The notes: generated by a model from the sequence alone, not told the origin. A stretch of DNA of 64,000 bases from Magnolia sinica (GCF_029962835.1 NC_080586.1:70557001-70621000), one strand, 5' to 3'. Shown: positions 22,560 to 35,892, counted from the stretch's first letter. Translations and numbers: made by a program.

Positions 22560-23700
22560 GAGAGAGAGATCCTAAAACCCAGAAAACAAAAAATTGCAAC
22601 TGCAAAATGACTATATTAACAGTTTCATCACTATCATACATGTATCAGTATCATCATCATCACACTCATCACTACACATTTTACAAAATTCAACCAAAAT
22701 TTCTCGGCCGCTCGCCTCCCGCCGTCCATCTTTCCACAAAATTCCACACGTCATTCAGAATCAACGGTTCCGATCACCACACCACTTATGTCATCCATTC
22801 TCAAAGCTTGAAATCTCCACACTCCATCAGTACTGAAACTCCAAAGGGTGCAATGGCATGACTTACAACTTATACATCCCCTGCTGATCGCCACGACCGC
22901 ATCTTTGATCGCCACCGTTGATCACTGACCGTCAATCATGCGAACATAGGAGGAGGACTGTACATCTCCATATAATATAAAGCCGTGCTCGTTGCTCTCG
23001 AATGTGCCGTGAGCATCGCTGCCATGACCGGAGCTTCGGGCTCCTTTGGAAGTAGGAGTGCGCGCCCATCTCCGATAAAATGAGAGTGGTGTGTGTGTGG
23101 CTCAAATCTCTATCACTTCAGCGATGCCTTCGACTTCGGTTTGATTTGTATGGAACGGTTCAGATCGGTTTTTATAGAGCAGCAAGTGGAGAAATGGACA
23201 CTCGTGATTCATGGCAACGAGCGATCGACGTCGTCCAATTGGGTCGCCTTGTCGGGCCCACATGATGATAACATGCCAAAGCTAACCAAATGCCTTGGCC
23301 TCCATGCCTAACCCTGTGAAAGTGACCCTTATCAACTTCCCTCTGGTGGGCCATTCATGTCTTGTTCCCTCCATGCATACAGACATAGATACATGTAAGT
23401 GTGTATGTATGCATACATGAAATATACATACACTCCATGCATTTGAAATTGTATGAGATGCTAGTAGACATTTTTGGATTTCTTAGAAGGAATAACGTTA
23501 GGGGAGAGATTGTTGAAATATATGTAGACGTTAGAGGTAGACTATGGTGTGAGTTTGCTATTCAGAAGGGGGCGTTAGCAATGCATCCAGACTCCACATC
23601 CATACACGTGTACAATCCAGATTGTCCAAATCAAGTGTACAATCAGGGATTGATTATAGCCCAAAGGCCGGAATGATTTGAAGATCCTCTTTCTCTAACT
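22560..23700. other. Unassigned, less AT-rich stretch; no gene supported
   Basis: Composition here is closer to genic DNA than the flanks and open frames occur on both strands (22594-22861 plus, 23080-23311 plus), but they overlap in different frames and none shows a domain. There is no convincing start and splice pattern. It could be a decayed gene 5' end or repeat DNA. Confidence 0.35.
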
Positions 23701-23984
23701 GGTGGACCTGAATGGCTACCACCAAAATGGTCAAATATCCAAAATCATGGCACAAGATTAGAAGGTTAATAATGTATGGCTGTGATCGTTCTTCAACGGG
23801 GCCCACAATTTCAATGGTACTTGCGAATTGAATCAGGTTCTAACTGAAGTCCAACATGAGGACCTTGACAACTTGACTCAACCCAACCTAAACTCGAGTT
23901 AGGTCAATCAGGTTTAAGTCAACTTGAACCCAAGTTGCAGTTCTATTGACATGACTTAAGTGCTTTTCGCATTGGGTCTACTCG

Positions 23985-24920
23985 TAATCTTATTCTATTG
24001 TGAACATGTCGATAATGAAAATATGGCTAAATTATAATTTATATGTTTTCTAATTAAAATCTGACTTTGATACCAAATGTCAAAATCCTAAACAATAACC
24101 TAAAATCTCAATCTAATGTAGACAAGTCGATAATGAAAATATAATCAAACTACAAGGGGTCGTTTGGCACCATGGATTTGGGGATTTGAGGGAATTTCAA
24201 ATCCAATGTGAAAGCTTAAATCACATATAAAATCCTTCCAAGAGTTGCGTGTATAGCATATATGTCACTAAGCTATTAATCTATTAGACACATGTTCCAC
24301 TGATAATATCCCAAAACAATCATATTATTAATTGCATCGTTATAATTACTTTAACACAATTATTTGTGTTGTCCAAACATTGTCCATGTAAATCAACGGT
24401 TAAAAATCGTTGGTTAGTCACTTGGATGTGATCTTGTGCTTGTGGCCCATTCGAGGCTTGGAATTTTTGGGCAAATTATATATTTCAACAGGCTTATTAC
24501 AACCATTATGTCAAATATTACATACTTATATTAAAGTTGATTTAGTAATTAAATTCAAACTCTTGTTAATACACTATACATAGCTACTGTTAGATTATAA
24601 GAAATTTTGAATCTAGGGTGTCCAACACAACAAAAGGATTTCAGATCCAAGGGATTTCAAATGCAGAGATTCCAAATCCACACTCTTAAACAAGCCCCAA
24701 CTTTCATGTTTTCTAATCGAATTCTAGCTCTGACATCAAATGTCAGAATCCTAAACAATTACTTATAATCCAAAAGCTCACTCATAATCCTATCCTACTG
24801 GGGACATGTCGATAATGAAAATACAATCAAACTATACCTTATAAGTTTTCTAATCGAAATCTTGACTCTGATGCCAAATGTTAAAATCCTAAACAATAAC
24901 CTATAATCCAAAAACTCAAG
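23985..24920. repeat. Three-copy LTR/PBS-like tandem array interrupted by a MITE
   Basis: The block gtcgataatgaaaat recurs at 24008, 24126 and 24808. Each copy is followed by ttttctaat and then a tttgataccaaatgt-like motif and cctaaacaat. The reverse complement tggtatcaaagtc resembles a tRNA-Met primer-binding site next to an LTR end, so this may be a tandem TRIM-like array. Spacing is 118 bp and 682 bp; removing the 543-bp MITE at 24156-24698 leaves 139 bp. Confidence 0.6.
24156..24698. mobile_element. Tourist-like (PIF/Harbinger-type) MITE
   Basis: Left end ggggtcgtttggcaccatgg followed by atttgg; reverse complement of right end ggggcttgtttaagagtgtg followed by gatttgg. Interior near both ends carries gaatttcaaatcc-type text. 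The G-rich ggg...gttt terminus is typical of Harbinger-derived MITEs. It sits in the middle copy of a three-copy tandem repeat. The target-site duplication is not clear. Confidence 0.65.
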
Positions 24921-25799
24921 AACGGAAGGTATATATTAGGTTAAGCGCTCGAACCAAAAAGGTTCCTAGCTCGAAAAATAGAGATTCTACTTGACTCGTG
25001 CCTATCCAAATCGGTCAACCCAAAGACTTGACCCAACTCTACTTCAATTTCAAATTCGTGCCGCTGAATCATTTGGACAATTATACGCGGAAGAACATGC
25101 AATGTCCCCACATTATCGACGGAAGAAATTAAATTCTAGAAATTCCTCATTTTACAGCTATTGAATTTTCCAATAATTACAAATTATACACATTCAAGTG
25201 GCTAAAAATGAATTAAAATGAGATTTTCACATATTACTACGAGCAAAATCCAATACATGTTTAGACATAAGAAAGGATGATTTTTATATTCTTTGCCCGC
25301 TTGCTGTTGATCCAAGCCGTTCATTTGGTGGCCCAGTGATGGATGGGAGAACCCAAGAAAATCTTCCGCATTAGATGATCCTCACCCTCTTATTCTAGTG
25401 CTGTTTAACATGGTTGATCGATGTAGCTGTCCAATTTCATAGAAGGGCTAGGATCATCTTGGCTCGTCCCTCGATAGGGCCCACCAGATAAAATTCTAGG
25501 CATGCTTGTGCCAACAAAGGAGCATTGATACACACATCCGCATAATGTAGAGCTTCCCCCTCTGTTGCCTTGCAACTCTCTTCCACTTACAGTATCTCCC
25601 TCTCATGCTGCTAGCCATTGATTCATCTACTCACTAGCCATCCAACATCCCATATTTATTGAGCCCTCATTGGCCCACCAATCCGATCCGGATCCGACGG
25701 TCTCAATCGGCCAAGCACGTGCCCCCTATGTCTCAAAAAGACCTAAATCTAACCTACATTATCATCCAATTTTGTCGGCCACAAATCATCATCTCGACG
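24921..25799. other. Intergenic DNA, no recognised feature
   Basis: No frame with a recognisable domain and no strong repeat structure. Confidence 0.5.
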
Positions 25800-26080
25800 A
25801 CGTCTCACATTTGATAAGCGTCCATTAATTCATAAACGTAATTCGACTATCATAATTAACCTAATATATCACGATCGAGATTGGTCGAGAAGTGTTATCC
25901 CATATTTGATGAGCGCCCATTAATTCATCAATGTAATTTGACTGTCACGATTAACCTAATGTATCACGATCAAGATTAGTCCAGATGTTCGTTCCATATT
26001 TGATGAGCGCCCATTTATCTATTAACATAATGATTCGACTGTCACGATCAACCTAATATGTCACCATCGGAATTGGTTGG
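25800..26080. repeat. Three tandem repeats of about 95 bp
   Basis: ttgataagcgtccatt at 25811, ttgatgagcgcccatt at 25906 and again at 26000; each continues through taattc...gactgtcacgattaacctaat and cacgatc. Substitutions of several percent separate the copies. Confidence 0.85.
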
Positions 26081-27484
26081 GAGGTGGGACAATGGACCCT
26101 CATCACCAGCTCCATGTCTCAAAAGAGGGTCCAAATTCAACCCATATTGTAATCCAAGCGTGCCGGCCACTGATCATTGTCCTGATGACAAACCAGTTCA
26201 AAGTCATTCACAGGAACCTTATCTTCCAAGGCATCTGGGCCCCACATCTTTTGTCCTCCTGAAGGTTTTGCAACGACCTCTCATTCCCTTATCACACCCT
26301 TACATGACCCTTTGGTGTGACCACCTTAGCAGACATATGCCGGCGAAATAGTTCTTTTCCACATGGACCCATGCGTGAGTAGGATTCTCTGTACTACTCT
26401 ATCCACAAATGCCATTTTTGCAAGCGTACTTAAGATCAGATCCGTTCATCAGATGTTTCCTATGCTTTATAGCACGCATCTGAAAATTGAAGCTGATCCA
26501 ATGGTCTAATGGTCCATGAATATAAACCGTTGGTTACTCTTCTTTCAGTAAAGATGTGACCAAACAAGCTTCATTTCTTCTTACAGAAAATAAAATATGG
26601 GGTTCACCTGATGAACGGTACAGATCTTATACACAGGTCATACATATTGGCACGTGCGATGAGAGTAAGATTCAGGATCATATTCCCGCGACTTTCCATG
26701 GCCATTTTTCACCGGACATTCCTGTCATGGTCTTCCTCTCGTGGTGTTCCAGGTGTGACACGTGCCCTCTGGGGTAAGTGACGGTGGATGGAAAATTCCA
26801 CTCGTGGGGCCCAACCCACGTGTGAATCATGCACCTGTGCCCCACGAAAGGCTGACAAGATGGATGGCCCACCTTATCTCATGAAAAGGGGAAAAAAATG
26901 AAAAAATCATGTATAGGCTTTTCGTAATACCTTGACCCCTTCCATGATAAGCTCCATTACAGTATAACATTATTTCATATACATGCATCCACACATTACA
27001 GGAACCACAGGCCCCTGTTGGTAGAATCACTACGAGCCTGTATGCACAAGTGGGGCCCACTTATTGATGATCCAGACCATTGATCTGATCAAGCTAACGG
27101 TAGATGGGGTATGTCCCAAAAAAAATTTAGATTGAACGATCCTATCCATTTGGAAGAGCGCAACATTTTTTTAATGTCTGGGTCCCTAATCAAAGTAATA
27201 GGATATTCCAATCCGGGAGATCTTTGTGGGTTTTTCAATTTGCAGTGGGTTCGATCAGACCAACGGTCTGGATCACTGTAAAATGGACTGAAGTGTATAA
27301 AACCGGTTCATCGTGATGGTATATATTTCCCCATTCATCAGCACCGCCCAAAATTTAACGATGCAGATGAGTTTTGTCCCGTGTCATGCGTAATCTAGGC
27401 CGTTCCATGACTACCCACGTGGATCAATGGTCCAAGTCATCGAGACAACTGAGAAGCCTATAGATACGTGTGCTGGCATCATGG
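26081..27484. other. Intergenic DNA, no gene supported
   Basis: Short open frames (26058-26351 and others) overlap without domains. Scattered ccccac and atccag text hints at eroded inverted-repeat elements but boundaries cannot be drawn. Confidence 0.4.
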
Positions 27485-27972
27485 GGGACTCGGATCCATG
27501 AGTGACCCCTCCACTACCGACGTCCGTGCTGGAAAAGCTATGTGGGCTCCACCATGATGTATGTGTTTTATCCACGCCGTCCATCCATTTTTCCAGCTCA
27601 TTTTAGGGTAGGAGCCCAAAAATGAGACATATCCAAACCTAAGGTGGACCACACCACAGGAAGCACAGAGTTTTAGATCAGGCTGATATTTGTTTTTCAT
27701 CCGGGTTTCTGTGACCTAATCAACGGGTTAGATGGAAAATAAACATTACAGTGGAACCTAGGACGTTTTTAATGGTGAGCGATCAATCAGTACTGTTTCT
27801 TGTGGTGTGATCCACCTTTGATTTAGATGTGTCTCATTTTTTGTATGATACCTTAAAATGATCTGGAAAGATGGATGGACGGAGTGGATGAAACACATGA
27901 TGGGGCCCAAGGAGCTTTTCCTGTACCGATGTCGGTAGTGGAGAGGTCACTACCGGATCCGATTCCCATCGT
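27485..27972. mobile_element. Full-length inverted-repeat element
   Basis: Left end gactcggatccatgagtgac...cctccactaccgac mirrors right end gtcggtagtggagaggtcac...ggatccgattc. Inside are tgatgtatgtgttttatcca and, at the right, atggatggacggagtggatg. Flanks gcatcatgg and ccatcgtgg could be a decayed 9-bp duplication (7 of 9 bases), which would fit a Mutator-like origin, but other copies do not show it. Confidence 0.75.
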
Positions 27973-28071
27973 GGAAGAACGATTCATTTCCACCGTTGGA
28001 ATCCTCCTTTTATTCTTCTTCTTCAAAGCTTTTAATGCCATTGAATGTAGGGGCTATGGCCTATGTGTTTT

Positions 28072-28580
28072 AGGAAGCGGACGTCCTGCCCAGCCTGGAC
28101 AGAATCAATCCATCCAGGGCCTCTATGTGACCCACCATGATGTATGGATTTTATCCACGCCATTCATCAATTTTTTTCATATCATGTTAGAGCATAGGAT
28201 TAAAAAAAGATAGAATATATGCTCAATTGGACCACACAGTGGGGATTGAATTCCCACCATTAAAAACTTCATTGGAGCCAAATAAGTTTTAGATCAAGCT
28301 GAAAATTTTTCTTTCAATTCATTCAATTTCATGTGATCTCATTAACGGTTTAGATGGAAAATAAACATTACGGTAGGCCCTAGAAAGGTTTCAACGGTGA
28401 CCGTCATTCTCACTGCTGCTTCATGTTGTGTGGTCTACTTGAGATTTGGATCCATGTCATTTTTTGGTTCTTATGCTAAAATTATCTGAAAAAAGGGATG
28501 AACGGATTTGATGAAAATCATAAATTACTAGGAGACCCACAGAGGCCCTGCCCTGACCGATTTCTGTCCAAACAGGGACA
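28072..28580. mobile_element. Inverted-repeat element
   Basis: Left end ggacagaatcaatccatcca then gggcctctatgtgaccc; right end gagacccacagaggccctg...ggacaggac. Interior has ccaccatgatgtatgg and atcaagctgaaaatt. Non-coding. Confidence 0.7.
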
Positions 28581-29168
28581 GGACAGAATCGGGCTCCGTT
28601 GTTCGAAAGTACAGATGGGTATATGTATTGATGCTTTTGATTGAATCATGAGAAAATTTTTGATACTCCAAGGAGTGAAATGGTTGATAGACTGGCTCTA
28701 AGAAATAATAATTTAACATATAATTTAACTCCTATTAACCGTCCAAATTGTGAGAACAGAACCTGATAGAGCATATTTTAAATATTACAATAATAAAACC
28801 TTCTAAATTATAGATTCCTGGATACTTATTGGACGGTGGAAATGAAAAATGGGTGATGGTTCCATTAATCAGAGGCTAAGATCAGTCGATCAATCAAATT
28901 CCTGAATCATCATTACCAATTGAAAGAAGTTGGGCAGTTTATTTTGAACTAATGTAGTCACGTGTACACTTGATAGTGACTGCGTATCAACGATCACACT
29001 ATTACAGAGTATCAAACAACTCCCCTTGAAACGTACACTAGCTTTAATTATTGTGTCTGAAGAAAGAATATCAGCCTTGATTGTGGAGGTTACGTGACCT
29101 CAAACTCAGCACCAGATTGCAAGATATTCCATGAGGTGGGCCATATGAATTATTTGAATACGTGGGAG
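28581..29168. other. Intergenic DNA, no recognised feature
   Basis: AT-rich; no gene or repeat of the main families seen. Confidence 0.5.
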
Positions 29169-29171
29169 TCC

Positions 29172-30099
29172 TAGGGGTGCACACGAGTCGGTTCGGTCCG
29201 GTTCCGGGGTGAAACTGTATCCGAACCGTTCCTAAAAGATCTACTAGTTTCGGAACTGCAGCTGGACCGTTAGCACCTATAACTGAACCGGAACCGGACC
29301 GTGAAAAACAGTTGGATTCCGGATCGGTTCCACAATTCTAAGCTTTTAACAATATACACCAGTTTTGATTTCTAAAAAGTAGAGCATACATGGCGTGACA
29401 TAAATTGGAGATACAAACTACATGCATGTGCTAGCACATTTTGTTTAGTCCGCCACTTTTTTAAGTGACTTTAAGCCAACAAAGAGAAAGTACGGTGTCA
29501 GGTTCTTAAGAGAAAATCTAAGATCCTTGATGGGTTTGTACATTATACAATCATTTTTTTATTTTGAAAAGTAAGGCCCATGTTTCAGAAGTTTAGATCA
29601 CTTCTTGAAAATGTCTTCGACATGACAAAAGAGAATACAACAATAACCCATGTTCAACTGAAAATTTCCAAAATTAGCGCCTGGAACCTTCCAAACTTGG
29701 GTGTTTTTGGCACATAGTCCATGCATGATGGAATGCAAGAGATCAGTGGTCTAGATAACTGATCCATTTGGGCGTCATTTGTCAAAACTGAAAACCCAAG
29801 AATACTGAGCGAAGCATGAAGTTAAGGATCCTATAATTCCTCATTAGAATAATCTTCTCAAGTTTGACAGCAAGAAAGATACAACATAGGTGAAAAAACA
29901 TATTGGTTCAGGCCATAGTTCAGATCAACGGTTAAGTTCGGTTCTACATAACTCTAAACCAGAACTGAATCGTATCCAACGGTTCTTGAAAATTTGGAAC
30001 CGGAACCGGAACCAATGTAGTATAGAACCAGACTAAACCAAACCGTTGGATCGGTTTCGGTCTGATTCCACGGTTCTACCGGTTCAATGTGCACTCCTA
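29172..30099. mobile_element. Non-autonomous hAT-type element with ggttcggtccggtt-rich ends
   Basis: Left end taggggtgcacacgagtcgg; reverse complement of right end taggagtgcacattgaaccg. Both subterminal zones are full of aaccgg/ccggtt and ggttc motifs. Flanks share gtggga (29162-29167 and 30101-30106) but a clean 8-bp duplication is not seen. Same family as 61462-62052. Confidence 0.7.
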
Positions 30100-30589
30100 T
30101 GTGGGACCATATACTTGTGGACAAGACTTATGCTAGTTTAGAGCTGATTGTTTAAGTTATGGAAATCTGGACCGTCCAAATCGTTGGTCCCATTGTGGAT
30201 GGAGGTATGGCATGGATGCTCGCTGATTGTAGTGATCTTGGCCGTCTGAATGCCCCCAATGATTTTTTTTTGAATTTGGATTGTTAGGCACTTTATTTGT
30301 GACCGTCTGATTATTAACAATGGATTGGATGGTTGGGATCCTTTGATCAGTGTGATTTTTGGACCTACGCTACATGCAGAGTGAGCGTTTGGATTTGGTG
30401 GGTCCGGATTGAAGTGCATGTAAACCACGTGTACGGTGGATGAGACACCTCATCATAAAAATGGCGGTTAGCTCCTATCGGAATCTTTTGCCATCACCAT
30501 GTTGGATTAGGATAAGACGTTCGTCGCCGAATAATTGAAAAGGTCGGAGGAATGGATCTATACCGTCCATTTGGATAAACCGAGTGCGG
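30100..30589. other. Intergenic DNA, no recognised feature
   Basis: No domain-bearing frame. Text such as gatcagtgtgatttttgg is not part of the recognised repeat families. Confidence 0.45.
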
Positions 30590-31060
30590 TTTCGGTGGGA
30601 TCCCTGACTGTGGGGCCCACCTTGATATATGTTCCTTATATCCACACCGTCCATCCGTTTTGAAAGCTCTTTTGAGTGAATGAACCGAAAAATGAAGCAG
30701 ATACAAATCTCAGGTGGACCATAATACAAGAAACAGTGGTAAGCGATCATTACAAGCTTCTCGTGGGTCACAAAAGTTTTGGATTAAGCTGATATTTGTG
30801 TGGTCTCTTCATCCAAGTCTTTGTGATCTTATCAACAGGTTGGATGGCAAATAAACATTCCGATGGGCCCCACAAATTTTTTAATGGTGGAAATTCAATC
30901 AAGAATGTTTTCTGTGATATGGTCCACCTAATATTTGGATCTGCTTAATTTTTGGGAATCGTGCCCTAAAATGAGGTATCAAAATGGATGGACGGTGTGA
31001 ATGTAAGGGACATACATCACAATGGGCTCCACAGGGATCCGTCGACCGCGGTGGATCCGG
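30590..31060. mobile_element. Inverted-repeat element, gaagcagat subfamily
   Basis: Ends gggatccctgactgtggggc and gggctccacagggatccgtc mirror each other. Interior has aatgaagcagatacaaatct and aagctgatatttgtgtgg, as in the copy at 21262-21706. Confidence 0.75.
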
Positions 31061-31111
31061 GGATATACCCAAACCCGGCCCCGGATAAACCCTCTTTGTA
31101 GGGGCGCTGGC

Positions 31112-31603
31112 TAGAGAGGGACGGTCCTGTCAAGGGCTCTGTGGGGCCCACTGTGATGGATATGTTTTATCCACGCACTCCATTCATCTTGATGGATCAT
31201 TTTAGAAGCATGAGCCCAAAAAGGAGGTAGATTGAAGCCTTAAGTGGACCACACCACAGGAAGCAGTTGGGATTGAAAATTTACCGTTGAAAACTTCTTA
31301 GGGGCTATAGAAGTTTTGGATCATGCTGATATTTATGTTTTCCTTTGTACATGTCTACTTGACCTTATGAACAGGTTGGATGGAAAATAAACATCACGGT
31401 GGGCCCTAGGAAGTTTTCAACGGTAGGATTTCAATCACCACTGCTTCATGTGGTGTGGTCCACTTCATCATTAAATATGCCTCCTATTTTAATTCATGCC
31501 CTAAAATGATCTGTCAAAATGAATAGAGAGCGTGGATAAAACATATACGTTACGGTGGGCCCCACATATCCCCTGACAGGACTGTCTGTCTGCAGCCTAA
31601 TGG
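31112..31603. mobile_element. Inverted-repeat element
   Basis: Left end gacggtcctgtcaagggctc; right end, reverse complement, agacagtcctgtcagggg. Interior has gatatgttttatccacgc, accacaccacaggaagc and tggatcatgctgatattt. Confidence 0.75.
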
Positions 31604-31714
31604 CAGTGGTGACCATGAAGATGTATGAGATAGGGTCAGTCCTGAGCACCCACCGAAAAAGTTTTTTTTTTTTTTTTTAAAAAAAAAATAAAAAATAAAA
31701 AATCTTGTAGACCA

Positions 31715-32437
31715 ATGTGTACATCGAGTCGAACCGAGTCAAGCTGGCCTCAGGTCAACTCGGCTCAAACAATGGATGAGCGCAGCTCAAACTCGGCTCA
31801 GCCCGGTCCTCGAGCCTTATTGGTCAGCTCGGCTTGGTTCGGTCAGCAGCTTGGGCCGAGTTCGTCCCAAGATCAAGCAGAGTTCGCCATTGGCGCATTT
31901 CCACAAACACCTTAACTGCAACTTCAAAATCTCACTATTTACAAACAGAGGCAATGGTTTTACATGTATTTTCTCAAACACCTTTTAAATAACATTAAAA
32001 AATTAATAAATAATAAATAATAAATAATAAATAAATAAGAGAAAAAAGGTTTTTCTTTCCTGTACATACCTTCCTTGCCACCAGCTAGCCACCGGTCAGC
32101 CAAACCTTCCTTGCCACCAGCCAGCCACCAGTCAGCCAAACCTTCCTTGCCATCAGCCACATTTCGTTGAGTCATTTTATCAAACAGTTGGTGAGCAACA
32201 TCAATGGCAAAGTAACCGACTCACCGAACTTGTTCGATCTGAGTACGATTCGAGTTGCATTCGATCCAAGTCGAGTCGAGTTGGGGCATGCTCGAACTTG
32301 GCTCGAACTCATTTTCGAGCTTAAAAAATCAGCTTGACTTGGCTCGAACTCAGCTTCAAACCGAGTCGAATCGAGCTTTTTCGAGTCAAGTCGAGCAAGC
32401 TGACCGAACTAGCTCAGTTCGTGTACACCCCTAGGAC
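31715..32437. mobile_element. hAT-type element rich in tcgagtcgag/gctcgaac motifs
   Basis: Right end reads tgtacacccctag, giving taggggtgtacac on the other strand; the left end atgtgtacatcgagtcg pairs with it imperfectly. Both sides carry many ctcggctc, gagtcgag and gctcgaac motifs. The core includes a 33-bp minisatellite (32065-32160). No clean duplication found, so the left border is approximate. Confidence 0.55.
32065..32160. repeat. 33-bp minisatellite, nearly three copies
   Basis: accttccttgccaccagc followed by tagccaccggtcagccaa, repeated with small changes; lies inside the hAT-type element 31715-32437. Confidence 0.85.
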
Positions 32438-32639
32438 CATGTTCAACATGTACCGGTGGACCACATTTCAAAGGACGTCAACTCCCACATTTCAGACCCG
32501 CATTGCTTACTTGTGGACGTTTGATCATGTCATGATCAAGAGTGCAATTTTCAAACTTGTTATTTTAAATTTACAATGAATATGTTAATCTAGACTGTTG
32601 ATATTTCAAAATCTGAACTTAAACTTGACTAGGCTTAGT

Positions 32640-33727
32640 TCGTTGGTGGCATCAGTGTTTGCGAAATGGATAATATCAATTGGTATTGCAGTTTATTTAT
32701 ACAAAATATAACTTTAGTAACCAAAATTCTCAATATCGTTAACATTATTATGAAAAAGAGATATTTTGCAATATTTATAAGTTATCATCGGTTAATATAT
32801 ATAAGTTTTATTAATGACTATTTCGATTCTTTAGAGGAAAAATCAATTTATTTAGGCGAAATCAAGATTCTAATTGGGGTTGGGCCAATTTTGAAATGGT
32901 GAAATTTTATTTTTTGTGTAAATCACTTGTAATGAGTAGAACTAAGTTGAAAATCTATGATCTTGCATAGATTTGAAGCTCTAATTTAGAAAATTGAAAT
33001 TTTTGCCAAATTTCAACCAATTTCTTGCATTTAAAGTTGGAGGCTAATTTATAATTTAATTGCGATTTAAAATCAATAATTTTTACGTTAAAAATATTTT
33101 AAAATTTTGAAAGTTCAGTTTCATCAACTGTTAATTAAGCTTTAATTTGTAGGTGTTTAGGAGGTTGGTTGATATTAATATCACATAAATTCTAATTTAT
33201 GAATTTGAAAATATGAAAAAAAAATTAATTTTACTAATTTAAATTGCAATTAGACTATGGAAAAATCAAATTGGACATGTTGGAGGCTGATATACAAATT
33301 CATAGTGAGATTTTTTTAAAGATAATTTTAATTTAAAAAAGAATAAAAATTAGTTATTTTCAGAAAATTCAAGTTGATCAATGGTTAATTAATCTTAATT
33401 TGCAAGTGTTTAGGGGTGTTGGCTAATATTAAAATCATATATACTTTAATTCATGAATTTAAGGAGAATGAAAAAAAAAATCAAAATTCTCCCAATATAG
33501 CCTATTTAAATTGCAAGTAAACTATGTAAAAAATAAATTAGATATGTTTGAGGCTAATCTACACATTCATTGAGGTCTGGAGATTTTTTGAAAAAAAATA
33601 ATTTTCTAATTAAAAATAATAATTTTTAGATATTTCAGTTCCATAAGTGGTTAATTAACTTTAATATCTATGAATTTAATTCATTGAATATGCTAACAAT
33701 CTATTTACTTAATGTTGTTTTGCATGT
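32640..33727. other. AT-rich 5' part or intron of the hAT transposase region
   Basis: Very AT-rich sequence with repeated ggttaatta...ttaatttg-type blocks also seen in the short hAT-like elements at 46343 and 10461. A cagtgtttgcgaaat motif at 32654 resembles the hAT terminus cagtgtt, but no matching duplication was found, so the left end of the element is unproven. Confidence 0.4.
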
Positions 33728-35154
33728 AGAAAATGTTAGGAGGAAAAGGGAGACGGTTTGACATGGCTGGCATCATAGGACCCTACTCTTCAATAATTGA
33801 TTCGGGTCTCAATGCAATTATTGTGGGCACGTATCCAAGAAGGGAAGGATGTCCTACTTGAATAAACACTTAGTAGGGGTGATTATCAAAATGTTGCTAA
33901 TTGCCCAAGTGTGTTCTAAAGGAGTTGAGAAGAAGGCGATGGAAGTGTTGAAAAAAGGAGTGAAGATTAAAGATAACGGTATTGCGCATGAGAGAGAGTT
34001 TAGAGAGGATTTAGCATGGTTAGCAAGAAGCATTGAGGATGTACATGAGATTGATAATTATAGGGATAATCTTGACTATAAATGCATTATGGAGATGTTA
34101 TTACATGAGTAGTGGGATATCGATTAGATGAGTTGGTTGGAGGAAAATAAGCTTACTTTTGAGGGGTCTACGCGGGAAGTTAGTGAGGGGAATGGAGGGG
34201 CAATTGTCGAGGGATGATCATAGTAAGGGTATGGTAGTAGGAGTTTGGGAGCTAGGGCGCATTCAAAGCATGCAGATGCTGGATGTAGCTATAGATCCAG
34301 TAATGTATAAAGAGGAGTTAGGATAGGTAAAAGCGGCTAAAGGAATTGTGAAGTAGATGGGAAGGGAGGAAGAGGATGAAAAAATTCATTTTTTTTCATT
34401 TATGACCACATCTTAACAAATGTAACGGCGAGCCTACACTTTAAAAATATGATAATTGAAATGCAGTGTTGGGACGAGAGTGCGGTATCACCAATACTAC
34501 GTGAGATTGTGAGAAAGTACTTTGATGGTGGAGTTACTTAGATACATTATTATGTTTATAGGTTGAGGCCGTTATGGACTAATGATAGATGTGATGAAAG
34601 AAGTTGAGAAGAAGAACATTATGCAATTTGTCATAAACAATGAGTGCATATTTGTAAAAGTGGGGAATGAGTTAATAAGGAAGTAAAATTTGTATTAGAA
34701 CCTGTACTCAACCCATTGCATAGATCTGATGCTTGAGGCAATGGGGGGAAGGCCTTCAGTGAAAAATGTGATGTCGATTTTTCGGCAATTACAAATGTTA
34801 TCTACAACCATACCTAACTATTAGCCAAGACACATGAGAGGTATAGCGGAAACTAGTGCGGCTTGGGATAACACACTTTGTTATAAACTTTATCACCTTG
34901 GATAACCTCTTAAAACACGGGCAAAGATTGAAAAAATTCTTCAACTTTAAAGAGTATTCTAAGGGGCTGTTTGATTTCTGAATGCACATTCGAAGTTATC
35001 ATAATTACCTCCATCAGGGAGGCAACCGTCGTTTGATTTTTGAAAGGATTTCCTACAGAATTTCTTTGTAAGTGCTGGCATGAAGTGATGTAAAACCGAT
35101 CCCAGATTTGGAAGTAAATCCTATATCCCACCGTCTGGTGCACGCAATCACGAC

Positions 35155-35465
35155 CGCGTGGGGTATTCCTAAGCACCGAGTGGGGTCCACCGTGATCACC
35201 ACAGGAGATCTGCACCATCCATCCATTTTACCGATTCATTTTATGGGGTCACGCTGGACGGTTTGGCAATGTAGGAGTTGGGTCCACCATCTCCTTCAAC
35301 GGTGGTAGTGGCGTATAATGGGCGGGATCTGTGTTGTGATCCACTTTGTACAGTAGGAAGCTTCATTTTTTGATTGCACACCTTAATCCTTATTACGAAA
35401 AATCTGGACGGCATGGATTGTGCTAAACACATATATGGTGGGCCATATCGGAGATCACATGGACC
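35155..35465. mobile_element. Inverted-repeat MITE nested in the Harbinger-type element
   Basis: Left gtggggtccaccgtgatcac with ccatccattttaccgattca; right atatggtgggccatatcgga preceded by aatctggacggcatgg. Shorter than the full-length copies (about 310 bp). Confidence 0.6.
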
Positions 35466-35892
35466 GTATCCGTCATTCGTTTTGGATATCCATCCGCACC
35501 TGAAGCTGTCGCTGGATATCTTCCATAGCCATCATAACAGCTATGATAATAGATAGATGGATTCAAATGGCTGGGTGTTCCAAGGGACTAAAAAGTTGGG
35601 TCTACTTACAACTGCGTAATGTTTATAAAAGTTATGTCCGTTCGTTTCAACAATCGGTTTTCCCTCTCGTAATTATCCATTAGGTGTTTGTCTTTTATTT
35701 ATTTTTTTTTCAATGATCAACTACTGGATAACAAGACTTTGTCATCATCTTCTTCGTTTTCAACGTGAAATGTATCATTCTTATTTTTCAAAATTTTAAA
35801 TCAATTTCAATTGTAATTTAGGCCGACTATTTCTCCATGAACTTTACATATTCATTCTTTTTTCTTAATAGTTACACCCGCACGCACAACAT

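Noticed and set aside
22594-23311. Possible first exon of another gene
   Set aside because: Overlapping frames in different phases, no domain and no downstream exons found in the following 3 kb.
26058-26351. 97-codon plus-strand frame
   Set aside because: Starts inside a tandem repeat and has no domain or conserved pattern.
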